From Budorcas taxicolor (lineage: Eukaryota > Chordata > Mammalia > Artiodactyla > Bovidae): a DNA stretch of 64,000 nt. The stretch is from the NCBI RefSeq assembly GCF_023091745.1, contig NC_068910.1, positions 130,341,170 through 130,405,169 on the forward strand, written 5' to 3'. Below the pieces are notes generated by a model. The model searched no databases. It saw only the letters and a program-made list of their open reading frames with translations, and was not told the DNA's origin. Position 1 is the stretch's first letter, and every line of letters starts with the position of its first letter. The position numbers and the translations under genes are program-made. Shown here one piece after another: positions 49,380-61,450 of this stretch.

Positions 49380-51608
49380 GAGAAGAGATAGCTAAGACAA
49401 CTTCTCCTGAGGTTTGAATAAACCTCCAAGAATGGTTTCAAATATGACCCCTGTCCAAATTTAATGTTGGAATAATATATGGGCCAGGGTGTTCTCTAAA
49501 ATAGCAGAGTAATCACTTAGCTCTAATTGTGATACCTAATAGCTAGAAGTGAAATCAACAAAGGCAGACAGACCTCCAGAGAGATCAGGGAAAGCATCAA
49601 AGAGAGCCCTGCTAAAAAAAACCACTGCCGTCTCAGAGTGACGGTATACACTGAAGGCTGCACCTTCTGAGGACAATATCAAAGCCTTCACAAGGTAAGG
49701 AAAGTAAGTTTCACTAAAATAGTCTAGCCAGATTACTAAACAAATAAGCAAATAACAGTAAAAACTAGAAATGGGGAGTAAAATCAGTAATCAGCATCCA
49801 GAATTGCTATATTGCCTAAAATGTCCAGCTAACAAAATATTATGAGACTTGCAAAGAAATAGGAAAGTGTTACCTATTCACAGGAAAAAGCAAGGAAACA
49901 GACATTGCCTCTGAGAGGGCCCGGATGTTGAATTTAACAAAGACCTCACAGCAACTTTAAAAAATATGTTTAAAGAACTATAGAAGGAAGGGAAACTATG
50001 ATGATAATTCCCCATCAAATAGATAATACCAACAAGAAATGGAAGTTACATAACATAGCAAATGGATCTTAGACCATACATAATAATTAACTCAAAATGG
50101 ATAAAAGACTTAAATGTAAGATCTGAAACCATAAAACTCCTACACGCAAACATAAGTGGTAAACTCTGTGACATGGGTATTGGCAGTGATTTTTTTTTTT
50201 GATTTGACCCCCCAACCAAAGAAAATGTAATAATAAACAAGTGGGTTACATCAAAAAAAGGAAATGCCTATTTTTTTGAAATTCTTCCCAAAAAATTACA
50301 GAGGAAGGAACACTCCCAGCCTCTTTTTACGAGGCCACTATCACCCTGATACCAAAACCAGACTAAGATACCACCAAAGAAGAATATTAGATGCCAGTAA
50401 CACTGATGAACACAGATGCAAAAATCCTTCACAAAATACTAGCAAACTGAATCCAACAATACGTTAAAAGAATCATACACCATGATCCAGTGGGGTTTAT
50501 CACAGGGATGCAAGGCTGTTTCAGTATCCAAAAATAAATCAGTGTGATATACCATATTTACAAATTGAAGAATAAAAACCATATGATCATCTCAATAGAT
50601 GCAGAAAAAGCTTTTGATAAAATTCAATACCCGTTTAAGATAAAAACTCTCCAGAAAATGGGGATAGAGGAAAAATACCTCAACACAATAAAGGCTATCA
50701 CTTACCTGCAGATAACATCATACTCAGTGGTGAAAAACTGAAAGCATTCCCTCTAAGATCAAGAATCAGGCAAGGATATCCACTGTCATTTTTATTCAGC
50801 ATAGTTTCATAAGTCCTAGCAACAGCAATCAGAGAAAAAAAATAAAAGGAATCCAAATTGGAAAAAAAAGTAAAACTGTCACTGTTTGCAGATGACTTGA
50901 TACTATACATATAAAAATCCTAAAGATGCTACCAGAAAACTACTAGATCTCATAAATGAATGTGGTAAATAAATTTGGTTGCAAGATACAAAATTAATAC
51001 ACAGAAATCACTTACATACAGTTACAATTAGACATCAGAAAGAAAAATTAAGGAAACAGTCCCATTTACCATCTCATCAAAGAAGAATAAGATAACTAGG
51101 AATAAATTTACCTAAGGAAGCAAAAGACTTGTACTCTGAAAACTGTAAGATGCTAACGAAGGTAAAGACAACACAAATGTTCTTTGATTGGAAGAATAAA
51201 TACTGTCAAAATGACTATACTACAGATTCAGTGCAATCCCTATCAAATTACTAATGACTTTTTTTGAAGAACTAGAACAAAAAAAGTTTACAATTTGTGT
51301 GGAAATACAAAAGACCATGGACAGCCAAAGGAATTTTAGGTAAGAAAAATGGAGTTGGAAGAATCAGGCTCCCCGACTTCAGACCATACTACAAATCTTC
51401 AGTAATCAAAGCAGTATGGTAAGAAATATAGATTAATGGAACAGGATAGAAAGACAAGAGATAAACCATATACCCCTGGTCACTAATCTATGACAAAGGA
51501 AGCAAGAATATACAATGGAGAAAAGGTCGGTTCTTCAGTAAGTGCTGCTGGGAAAACTGGACAGCTACATGTAAATGAATAAACTTAGAACACTCCATAA
51601 CACCATAT

Positions 51609-51806
51609 GGGCTTTCCTGGTGGGTTCAGTGGTAAAGAATTCACCTCCCAATGAAGGAGACATGGGTCAGGAAGATCCCCTGGAGAAGGAAATGGCAACC
51701 CACTTCAATATTCTTGCCTGGGAAATCCCATGGATGGAGGAGCCTGGCAGGCTACAATCCATGGGGTTGCAAAAGAGTTGGACGTGATTTAGTGACTAAA
51801 CAACAA
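51609..51806 (+). repeat. Bov-tA SINE nested in L1
   Basis: A full-length plus copy from GGGCTTTCCTGGTGGGTTCAG to 'gtgactaaacaacaa'. The flanking L1 text AACACCATAT / AATACCATAC is repeated on both sides as a slightly decayed target duplication. Confidence 0.94.
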
Positions 51807-52139
51807 TACCATACACAAAACCTCAAAATGGATTAAAGACCTAAATGTAAAGCCGATACTATAAAACTCTCAGGAAAACATAGGACGAACACTCCTTGAC
51901 GTAAATCACAGCAAGATCTTTTTCAATTCACCTCTTAGAATAATGAAAATAAAAATAAACAAATGGGACCTAATCTTAAAAGCTTTTGCACAGCAAACTA
52001 TAAATGAAACAAAAAGACAACGCTCAGAATGGGAGAATATGTCTGCAAACAAAGCAACCAACAAGGGATTTACCTTCAAAGTACACAAACAGCCCATGAA
52101 TCTCAATATTAAAAACAAAACAATCAAAAAATGGGCAGG

Positions 52140-52430
52140 GGGCTTCCCTGGTGGTCCAGTGGTTAAGAATCCACCTGCCAATGCAGCAGACATGGGTTCA
52201 GTCCCTGTTCAGGGAATGTCCCACATGCCATGAGGCCACTAAGTCTATGGGCCACAACTACTGAAGGCTGTGTGCCCGGAAGCCCATGCTTCTCAGCAAG
52301 AGAAGCCACCGTGACCAGAAGCCTGCATACTGTAATGAAGAGGAGACCCCACTCGCCACAATTAGAGAAGGCCCTCATGCACTGACAAAGACCAAGTTCA
52401 AGCAAAAGGCAAGTAAATAATTTTTTAAAA
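52140..52430 (+). repeat. CHR-type cetartiodactyl SINE nested in L1
   Basis: It starts GGGCTTCCCTGGTGGTCCAG but then diverges from Bov-tA ('tgggccacaactactgaagg', 'aagagaagccaccgtgacca') and ends in an A-rich tail. L1 sequence AAAAAATGGGCAG before it recurs as AAAAAATTGGCAA after it. The CHR assignment is from memory. Confidence 0.7.
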
Positions 52431-52885
52431 AAAATAAAAAAATTGGCAAAAGATCTAAATAGACGTTTCTCCAGAGAAGACACACAGATGGCTAAAAAGC
52501 ACATGAAACGATGCTCAACATCACTAATTATTAGAGAAATGTAAATCAAAACTACAAGGAGGTATTACCTTAACATTAGTCAGAATGGCCATCATCAAAT
52601 ATCTACAAACAATAAATGCTGAAGAAGGTGTGGAGAAAAAGAACCCTCCTACACTGTTGATGGGAATGCATACTGATACAGCTACTACAGAGAACAGTAT
52701 GAAAGTTCCTTCAAAAACTAAAAATAGAACTATTATATGATCTAGCAATCCCACTTCTGGGCATATATCCAGGCAAACCATTATTAGAAAAGATAAAGAT
52801 ACATGCACCCCAGTGTTCACAGCAGCACTGTTTACAAACTAACACAAAATTTAAAATCAAGTATACTTCAATAAATTTTAAAAAA

Positions 52886-54620
52886 GAAAAGGTGCATCAT
52901 CAGGGAAATGCAATTAAAATTACAATGAGAAATTACCTCGGACCTCTTAGAGTGGCTATTATAAAAAATATAACAAATGTTGACAAGGACATGGATAAAA
53001 GGGAACTTTTATCTGTGGGAAAGAAATTGGTTCGAGCACTGTGATAAATGGTATGGAAGTTTATCAAAAAATTAGAAATGGAACTGCTATATGATCTAGC
53101 AATTCCACTTCTGAGTATGTATCCAAAGAAAATGAAAACACTGAAAAAGATACATGCACTCTCATGTTTATTGCAGCATTATTTACAATAGCTAAGATAC
53201 AGAAACAAGTCATCATCGATAATGAATGGATAAAGAAGATATGCAATGGAATATTAATTCAGCCATAAATAAAGGAAATCTTGCCTTTGTGAAAACATGA
53301 GTGGCTCTTGAGGCCAATATGCTAAGTGAATTATGTCAAACAGAGAAAGACAAATACTGTATATTACATATATGTGGAATCTAAAAACAAAAACTGCAAA
53401 AAAATATGCTGATATATACAGAGAACATATTTGTGGTTGTCAGAGGAGTGAGCAAGAGGAGATGAAATAGGTGATAGGGTTCTGGAGAAAGAACCAAATG
53501 GAAATTCTAGTGTTGCAAAGTATAATAAATGAAGAGAAAAATTCAGTAGAGGAACTCAACAGTAGATTGAACTAGCAGAAATAAGAATCAGCAAATTGGA
53601 AGGTAGGTTGATAGAAATTATGCATTCTTAAGAACAGAGAAAAATGCAGAAAATCAACAAACTTTAGAGAAGTATGGGACACTTAAATGCACCAATGTGT
53701 CCATAATAATGTGGTAGAATAAGGGGAGAGAGAAAACGAACTTGAAAACTTCCAGAATTTGAAGAATTCCAGGTAGGATGAAAGCAAAGATACCACACTG
53801 ATGCACATCATAGTAAAAATGCTGGAAAACTGGAAAATGTTAAAAATAATGGAAAAATGACTTATCACGTATGACTCAAAAAATAGGACAGACACAGGGG
53901 AAGCCAGAAGACTTTAGGGTGACATTTTCAAAGTGCTAGAAGGAAAAAAACAATAATCGAACAAGATTCTTATCACCAGCAAAACCACATTCAAAAATGT
54001 AGGTTAAATAAAGATATTCCCAGAAAGGCTTATGGCCGAAATATTTACTTATAATTCCACTAATGCTATTAGCTATATTATTTGTATTTTGGCTGCTTTA
54101 CAAGATTATTGCTTATTTTATTATATAAAAAAAGGTATTCCCAGATAAACAAAACCAGAATTTCTTTCTAGCAAAGCCATCCTCAAAGAATTACTGAGGG
54201 AGATCTTCAGGCTGAAAGAAAGTGACCCAAATGGTAATTTGAATCTAGGTAAAGAAACAACACTGTTACGGTAGTTATAAACTATGTGTATTTCTTCTCT
54301 TAACTGATTTAAAAAGCAATTTCTGAAACAATATGTATAAAATTGTATTGGTAGGCCAATAATATATAGAAATGTAATATGTTTTCCAATAACACAAAGA
54401 AGGCGGTGGGAGCAAAGTTGTATTGATATCTGAGTAAGTAGATGATGGCTCTACCAGAACAAATGAAGAAAGCCAGAATGGTAAATCAGAAGGTTAATAT
54501 ATAAACTTATAAATATATGTTTGTTCTCTTCTCTTGGCTTTTATAAAAAATAAAATTATATAAAGCAGTAATTATAGCAATATGTTGTTGGGGTTTGTAA
54601 TACATATGGATATAATATAG
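52886..54620 (+). repeat. Older L1 remnants (3' end, then ORF1-like)
   Basis: 52890-53500 repeats ORF2 3' text already seen upstream ('gcaattccacttctgagtat', 'agtgaattatgtcaaacaga'), so it is a second copy. 53500-54330 is ORF1-like ('aggaactcaacagtagattg', 'gatattcccagaaaggctta', 'gagggagatcttcaggctga'). No intact frame. Confidence 0.6.
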
Positions 54621-54621
54621 A

Positions 54622-55430
54622 TTGCCAGGAGAAATATCAATAATCTCAGATATGCAGATGACACCACCCTTATGGCAGAAAGTGAAGAGGAACTAAAAAG
54701 CCTCTTGATGAAAGTGAAAGAGGAGAGTGAAAAAGTTGGCTTAAAGCTCAACATTCAGAAAATGAAGATCATGGCATCTGGTCCCATCACTTCATGGGAA
54801 ATAGATGGGGAAACAGTGGAAACAGTGTCAGACTTTATTTTGGGGGGCTCCAAAATCACTGCAGATGGTGACTGCAGCCATGAAATTAAAAGACGCTTAC
54901 TCCTTGGAAGAAAAGTTATGACCAACCTAGATAGTATATTCAAAAGCAGAGACATTACTTTGCCGACTAAGGTCTGTCTAGTCAAGGCTGTGGTTTTTCC
55001 AGTAGTCATGTATGGATGTGAGAGTTGGACTGTGAAGAAAGCTGAGCACAGAAGAATTGATGCTTTTCAACTGTGGTTTTGGAGAAGACTCTTGAGAGTC
55101 CTTTGGACTGCAAAGAGATCCAACCAGTCCATTCTGAAGGAGATCAGCCCTGGGATTTCTTTGGAAGGAATGATGCTAAAGCTGAAACTCCAGTACTTTG
55201 GCCACCTCATGCGAAGAGTTGACTCATTGGAAAAGACCCTGATGCTGGGAGGGATTGGGGGCAGGAGGAAAAGGGGACGACAGAGATGAGATGGCTGGAT
55301 GGCATCACTGACTCGATGGACGTGAGTCTGAGTGAACTCCGGGAGTTGGTGATGGACAGGGAGGCCTGGCGTGCTGCGATTCATGGGGTCGCAAAGAGTC
55401 GGACACGAATGAGCAAATGAACTGAACTGA
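54622..55430 (+). mobile_element. BovB 3' fragment with reverse-transcriptase end
   Basis: A 5'-truncated BovB starting just before the reverse-transcriptase catalytic site: LRYADDTTLMAESEEELKSL begins at about 54645, with YADD at 54651-54662. The frame stays open for about 640 nt (54645-55289), through KAVVFPVVMYGCESWTVKKA and HLMRRVDSLEKTLMLGGIGG, then ends in a stop at 55287-55289, where a base seems lost relative to the family. The 3' end is 'gagcaaatgaactgaactga'. Less decayed than the copy at 20050-22046. Confidence 0.96.
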
Positions 55431-56027
55431 ATAGCATATAGAAGAGGAAGAAAAAATGGTGCTATAAGAATAATGTTTCTATATCTACTGGAATTTAGTA
55501 TACATCAGAAGTAGATTCTTATAAGATGTATATGTTAAATCTCAGAATAACCACTAAGAGCTCCAAAAATATAGGGTAAAATTTATCACTTCACTGTCTA
55601 AATATCACTTAAATATTTAAATATTTACGTAAGTACAAGTAAAGCAATAAGGAAGAATTAGAAGACTAGAAATACATGAGTTATGCAGGAAACCTAAAAT
55701 GACACATGTAACCCTGTATCAGTAATAACATTTAATGTGGATAGATAATAATAAAGGAAACAATCAAAAGACAGATTGTTGGGCTGAATTTTTAAATAAA
55801 TCAAGATCCAATTCCATGCTATCTGAAGGTGACACCAAAAGATACAAATGGGAAAAGTAAAAGGATAGAAAAATATCACACAAACAGCAAACATTAAAAA
55901 AACAAACTGGAATAGCTCTACTAATATCAGACAAAAAGATTTTGAATAAAAAATTTTATTAAAGAGAGACATTTAAAGTGATAAAAATGGTCAGTATATC
56001 AAGAAGATGTAACAAACCTAACAGCTA

Positions 56028-56337
56028 GCTTCCCTAATAGCTCAGTTGGTAAACAATGCAGGAGACGCCAGTTCTATACCTGGGCTGGGAAGATCCCCTA
56101 GAGAAGGGATGGGCTCCCCACTCCAGTATTCATGGGCTTCCCTTGCGGCTCAGCTGGTAAAGAATCTGCCTGCAATGCAGGAGACCTGGGTTCAGTCCCT
56201 GGGTTGGGAAGATCCCCTGAAGAAGGGAAAGGCTACCCACTCCAGTATTCTGGCCTGGAGAATTCCATGGACTATACAGTCCATCGGTTCACAGAGAGTC
56301 GGACACAACTGAGCGACTTTCACTTCACTTCACTTCA
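56028..56337 (+). repeat. Dimeric Bov-tA SINE
   Basis: Two head-to-tail Bov-tA units: a short first unit ('gcttccctaatagctcagtt' to 'ccccactccagtattc') runs into a full second unit ('gggcttcccttgcggctcag' to 'gagcgactttcacttcactt'). Confidence 0.92.
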
Positions 56338-56635
56338 GATACCTAACAACAGAGTTACAAAGTATTTGAAGCAATCTGACAGACTCAAAGGGAGAAACAG
56401 ACAATTCCACAATTACTGGATATTTTAATACTCTACTTTTAAATATTATACAAGAACTAGGCAGAGGGTCAAAAGCTAAATAGAAGACTTGAAAAATGCC
56501 ATGTGTAAGACCTCTGTACTCAAATCTACAGAAAGGAAATGTTTAAACATTATTCAAATGGAGGTACTCAATATTTTTAAGATGCTATTCTACGAAATTT
56601 ATCTATAAATTTATCAGAATTCACTAATAATCTAG

Positions 56636-56838
56636 CATATCTCAGTTGGTCAAGAGTCTGCCTGCAATGCAGGAAACCCAGGTTCAATTCCTGGGTTGGG
56701 AAGATCCCGTGGAGAAGGAAAATGGCAACCCACTCCAGTACTCTTGCCTGGAGAATCCCATGTTCAGAGGAGCCTGGCGGGCTACAGTCTGTGAGGTCGC
56801 AAGAGTTGGACTCGACTGAGTGACTAAGCACAACAACA
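56636..56838 (+). repeat. Bov-tA SINE, plus strand
   Basis: It runs from 'catatctcagttggtcaaga' to 'gagtgactaagcacaacaac' and lacks the first few bases of the tRNA-like head. Confidence 0.92.
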
Positions 56839-58425
56839 CATATCTTTTTATAGAAATTGACAAACCAATTCTAAAAATGTATGTTAGAAATTCAAAGACT
56901 CTAGAATAACTAAAACACATTTTGAAAAAAACAGAGTTGGAAGATTTCACTTCCTGATTACAAGATGTACTGTAAACCTACAATAATTAGATATTGTGGT
57001 AGTCAGAAAAAAAAAGACAAATAGACCAATGATTGTAGAAGAGAGAATCAAGAAATTGACCCATGCATACGTGGTCAATTTATTTTTGACTAAGGCACTA
57101 ATATAAATCAATTAGGAAAGGAAAATCTTTTTAACAAATGATGGAACAACTGGGCAAATAGGGGGAAAAATGGACCTTAATCCCTATCTCACACCATAAT
57201 CAGAATTAACTTGAGAAGAATTATAGTCCTGAAAATGAAAGTTTCTTGAGAAAACAAAGAATGATATATTCATTACCATGGGATAGGCAATGATTATACA
57301 GGAATCAAAAAAATTCAAAATAAAAGAAAAAACAAATTGTCCTTAAGGTAAATTAATCTTTTGCTCATCAAAAGACATTTTATTGTCTTAAAGGAAATGG
57401 AATGATAAGTCACAAATGGAAGAAAATACAATTACTTCTGATGAAAGACTCTTAAGCAAAACATATAAAGAATTCTGTTGAAGCTTTGGCACTACTCATT
57501 TCTGTAACCTTAAGTAAATAAACTTTCCAAACTTACAATTTCTTTTTTATAAACATAATGACTGGGCTTAAGTGTCACAGTGGACATTTCTAAAGTGCTA
57601 TGATTTTTTTTTTAATTTACAGCAAGTTTATTGGTATAAATTACATAAAGAAGAGGATGGTAGGAAAGGAATATGAATAAAAATCATTTCAGTAATTGAC
57701 AATAGCTTTTAAGTACCCCTGGGTATGGGGATTTACATTAAAGTAGAAACTCTATTTACAAAGAAAAAAAATGTGAAACTCTCCAACTAGGATAGGAAAA
57801 TGATAAGGATATCTTATAAATGCCATAGGGATGTAGACTGGCAGATAGTGGGAATTACAAAATCTTTGTTAATCCATTGTGCCTGTCCCTTGTGTTTTTC
57901 AGGAAAGTGACATTAAAATAAAGGAATATTAGAAATGAAGAAAATAGAGTGCTTATTATAAAAAGGAACTTGATACCATTGAACACATCACTTAGTATTT
58001 ACTTAACTTTTATAAATGAGTATAATATTTAAAATTTGTAACATCTCCTTAGTCTTTTAAAAAGCCAGTAACAATTTCCCTTGGAAATGGGAGATTTGAG
58101 TAGATTTTTTTTTAAAAGAAGTTCTAATTCATGTTATTCTTGGTCTATTTTCAGATGAAACTAGGTCATTTACTAAAATATTATTTGATATAAAAAATAA
58201 GAAAAGGGATTTTGTATTTTTCTACTGTTACATTCAATTACCCTAAATATATCAGTTATTGCTTCTCCTGTACCATTGTTAAAATTTTTCAAAATAATTG
58301 TCGTATCATGAGCATAGAAAAGTTCTCACAATGGAAAAACAAAGCCTTATTTTAAAACTTATAGGAATTAATAATTATCTATGAAACATTAGAAAATTCC
58401 TCATGTTTTTTCATTTCATTTTCAG

Positions 58426-58491
58426 GCTTAACTGAGTTGAATGACAGTCCAGTTCCCCAGGAACTTGAGCGCTGCAAGTCACCTACTTCAG
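58426..58491 (+). CDS. STXBP5L: STXBP5L exon (window exon 11), linker exon
   Basis: The exon is 66 nt, phase 1 to phase 1. It completes AGC (Ser) and reads LTELNDSPVPQELERCKSPTS, then one base (G). The acceptor is a strong TTTCATTTTCAG and the donor G|GTAAAC is modest. The LERCKSPTS end matches the start of the serine-rich linker of the family, where phosphorylation sites are reported for tomosyns. Like exon 10 it could be skipped in frame. The next coding exon is not found before the window end. Confidence 0.94.
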
Positions 58492-59779
58492 GTAAACGTG
58501 AATGGTAATTTTCAGGCTTCTGGTAACTCATTGTAGTAATCCACTGCCTTATCTTCATAATTCTTGGGAAATTCATAATTTTGGTAATTACGTATAATTT
58601 AATTTCTGAAATTCAACCATAAGCAAATTTGATTCCAAAATAAAATATAAATGTCTTAAAATATTTATGGCTTCCCCAAAAATTAAGATCAAAGGTATGA
58701 GTACAATACTTTTAAAGACATTTTAAAGGAAGTTTATTCTACAGGTATATTAGTAATGCTAAGTAAAAATTGGTTATGTTATGTAGAAATTGTTTTACAG
58801 CTAGAGCTTAATTAGTGGGAAATACACACTATAGGCAGAGGAGCATAAGAAACCAGCCCTCTGGATCATAGTTTTGAAACATGTATTTGTTGGCAAAGAA
58901 AAATTATATGTTGGGAGTAAAACAAAGTGTGAGCCCATTATATTAAAAACATGAGTATAAAGGTTATTAGGAGTAAGTCTTTGCAACATTTGCAAAATTA
59001 AGGAGTACGTTTTTAAAGTATGTGAAAAAAATTTAAACAGGTAGAAATTGGTGGTGGTAATCATTATGAATGATTTGCTTTTTAAGAAAATTTGTATTTA
59101 CCTGATTTTAGTATTACATAAATTCTTAAGCACCGAAAAGTTAGGTATATCTTTGACATTGAATAGGTCTGTTTTCATAGGGTACCCAAATTTATAATTC
59201 ATTTTTATTTAAAAAATTATTTTAAACTTCATGCAAATTTATAAACAGTAATCTCTTTATAAAGCAGTGAATTTTGACCTTTAGAAATTCAGTTGGAATT
59301 GTGACATTTCTTCAGTATACTCCCTTAAGAGTTGCTAGTTGCTTATTCTTTAAGAATGTATATTGAGTAGAATCTAGTTGTGTCCTGTGTAAATTTGTTT
59401 TAATCATATCCATTTAATCCTTATTGTACTGCTTTCATTTTAAGCATAGCCTCATACATTTACCCTTGTATTCCCATTGGCACCATCCTAATCTAGGTAT
59501 TTATTATACCTATGATATCACAAAGATATTCTAACAGGTGTCTCTGTTTTCCATGTCTCCCTCTTAGAATTCATTTTGCATATCATGGTGCAAAATTAAT
59601 CTTCTTAAAATATTACTTTGATATATTCCTGCACCACAAATCTTCAATTAAAATATAATTCAACATCCTGTATCAAATTTAGATAATGTAACCTCACTTT
59701 AAATTCTCATCCATAATCTGAATTTGAAAGTAATACATGTATTAGGTTTTAACCATCAAAAATGGAATTAAAAACTTTC

Positions 59780-61450
59780 CCTTTCATCTTTCCCCATGCA
59801 TTGTTTCCATCCTCTTGAAAAAATAAACATTATTGTTAGTTTGTTTATCCTTCTAGACAGTTTGTGTTTGTAAACAAAAAGAAGTAGGCTTTTGCTTTCT
59901 GTTTTATACAAAAGCAGTATATCGTTCGCATTTCACTGGACTTTGCTTGTTTCACTTTACAGTGTATCTTGCTTTCCATTTCATTATTTTCTTATTTACA
60001 TTATATGATATTGAATTACATGTGTATACGATAGTTTATGTAATCACTTCACCAATTAAAGTATACTTAGTTCAGTACCAGTCTGTTGCTATGTCAAACT
60101 GCTGCAGTAACTAAAATTAAAGTTGCTGAGTCAAAGAGGATATACTTGTTTAATCTCCAGTTGCTCTCCTTGGGGTTTATAACTTTTCATTCCTTCCAGC
60201 AATAACATGAAAATACTTGTTATCAAATTTTTTAATTTTTGCAAGTCTGTTTAGTAAAAGAGATATTACTGCAGTTTCAATTTACCTCTCACATATTGTA
60301 AGTGATGTTGAATACCTTTTTATATAAGAGCTCTTTAAATATTTTGTAAATTATCTATTCATATACTTTGCTCATTTTCTGTAGGGTTATTTATTCTTTT
60401 CATAATAATTAGTCTTCTTCATAAGTTAAAATTTTCTCTGTGACATCAGACCCAGATATTTTTTTCAATTTAACTTTTAACTTTGCTTATGGTGTGTTTT
60501 ACTGTAGTTTTTTTTTTTTTAATAATCAGACATTGATCTTTTCCTTTAAGGACTTCTTTATGCCCAGCAATTTAAATACTATACATTATCTACTTTTTTT
60601 TAATGTTTTACTAGAATTCCCCTGTAAATCATTTACCCATCATTACTTATTTGCATATTTATACTTCCTCTGAAATGTACAATGAATATATGCAAAGATT
60701 GAGAGCCTTTCTTTAATTAGGCTACCAAGTAGCTGATCTGTTTTCTATTTAAACAGAAACAATGGTTTTACTATTTTTTGTTTTTTTTTTTACCTTACTG
60801 ATTTCTGCTTTTATCATTATTAGTACCCTCCTGTTTTCCTTCATTTTCCCCCTGTCACCTTTTTGTGGTAGATGCTCAATTCATTTATATTTATTATTTC
60901 TTACATATTGATATAACAGGGCTAAATTTCTCTTTTTTTCCTTTTTTTTGCTATTTATTTTTTTAAATTTAAATTTATTTATTTTAATTTGAACTCTGCA
61001 TTAAACATATAATACCTTTTGATATATTAAGATTGCATTAACAGTATTTTATGTATAGTAAACAATCTGTTTATAGTTCTTTTACCCAAGAGTTATTTAA
61101 TGTAAGTGTGTGGGTTTAGGCAGCTGAAAGTTTTACCTTATTATGTCATTCATGTCCTTACTTACGTTTTGATTACTTGATTTGTCAAAGATGGGAAAAA
61201 GGCAAATTAAAATACTGTATTAATAATGTATTTCTATTTGTTCTTGTATCTTCTATTTTTTATTCTTTATATTTATGTGTAAATAGTCAAAGATATATGC
61301 ATCCTTTATGTTAATCACCATTGTTCATATTATATTGTGTCCACCTGATATCATCTTTTTGCTATTAATACCACAACTCTTGCTTTTATTTATAATTTCT
61401 TTTTGTATTTCCTGGCCTTACCTCTTTTGGGATAAACTTTTTTTTAAACT
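59780..61450 (-). repeat. Probable old L1 3' sequence, minus strand
   Basis: The weak ordered similarity 'gttgctgagtcaaagaggat', 'ccagcaataacatgaaaata', 'gtgatgttgaatacc', 'tactttgctcattttctgta' fits inverted L1 3' sequence to about 60430. The rest is T-rich and uncertain. Confidence 0.45.

Larger units (their letters stand above)
50050..52885 (+). mobile_element. L1 ORF2 fragment carrying two nested SINEs
   Basis: A piece of ORF2 3' sequence (50050-50250) is joined to reverse-transcriptase sequence from about 50255, where SIDAEKAFDKIQ (50590s) and the FADD site ('tttgcagatgacttgatact' at 50885-50904) are visible. It continues to about 52885 with interruptions at 51609-51806 and 52140-52430. 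Frameshifts and stops throughout. Confidence 0.85.
55436..57490 (+). repeat. Old L1 ORF2 remnant with nested SINEs
   Basis: L1 ORF2-like blocks 'aatagctctactaatatcag', 'gttggaagatttcacttcct', 'cagaattaacttgagaagaa' and 'aacaaatgatggaacaactg' are in order. SINEs at 56028-56337 and 56636-56838 interrupt it. Probably the continuation of the L1 before the BovB fragment. Confidence 0.6.
38680..58425 (+). other. STXBP5L: Intron 10 of the window (19.7 kb)
   Basis: The longest intron here separates the two in-frame linker exons. 38680-42040 is mostly unique apart from a hAT-like remnant. From about 42040 to 57490 it is nearly continuous repeat: several plus-strand L1 remnants of different age, a BovB 3' end, SINEs nested within L1, and a MER5A-like piece. 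57490-58425 again looks unique. Confidence 0.85.
3997..58491 (+). other. STXBP5L: STXBP5L (tomosyn-2) gene body, internal part
   Basis: Eleven exons on the + strand splice into one open frame of about 429 codons with no stop. The order and phases of all ten internal junctions are consistent. The encoded protein is the middle of a tomosyn, a cytosolic WD40 double-propeller protein that binds syntaxin-1/SNAP-25 through a C-terminal VAMP-like coil (outside this window) and restrains vesicle exocytosis in neurons and endocrine cells. That role is family knowledge, not visible here. The choice of STXBP5L over STXBP5 rests on remembered paralogue differences: KACRRPSLTIMHG in exon 1, IGVKHKKQGYSNK in exon 3, the SGSTNTVASEG stretch in exon 7 and VAFGNCNGLAVVDF in exons 8-9. 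The gene continues beyond both window ends. The translated part corresponds roughly to residues 335-765 of a protein of about 1190 residues (estimate from memory). Confidence 0.93.

Noticed and set aside
52163..52549. 128-codon minus-strand open frame
   Set aside because: It spans a SINE and an inverted L1 segment, so it is an accidental frame across two repeats.
54645..55289. Possible functional reverse-transcriptase gene
   Set aside because: It is the 3' end of a BovB retrotransposon without endonuclease, 5' part or promoter, and it has a frameshift. It is a dead element, not a host gene.
3997..58491. STXBP5 (tomosyn-1) as the gene identity
   Set aside because: Several paralogue-specific stretches (KACRRPSLTIM, IGVKHKKQGYSNK, SGSTNTVASEG, TRPVRMPPGY) fit STXBP5L and not STXBP5 as I recall them. 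A BLAST search against both would settle it.
3997..58491. A processed pseudogene rather than a gene
   Set aside because: Exons are separated by long introns with consensus splice sites and the joined frame is intact, so this is a genuine intron-containing gene.
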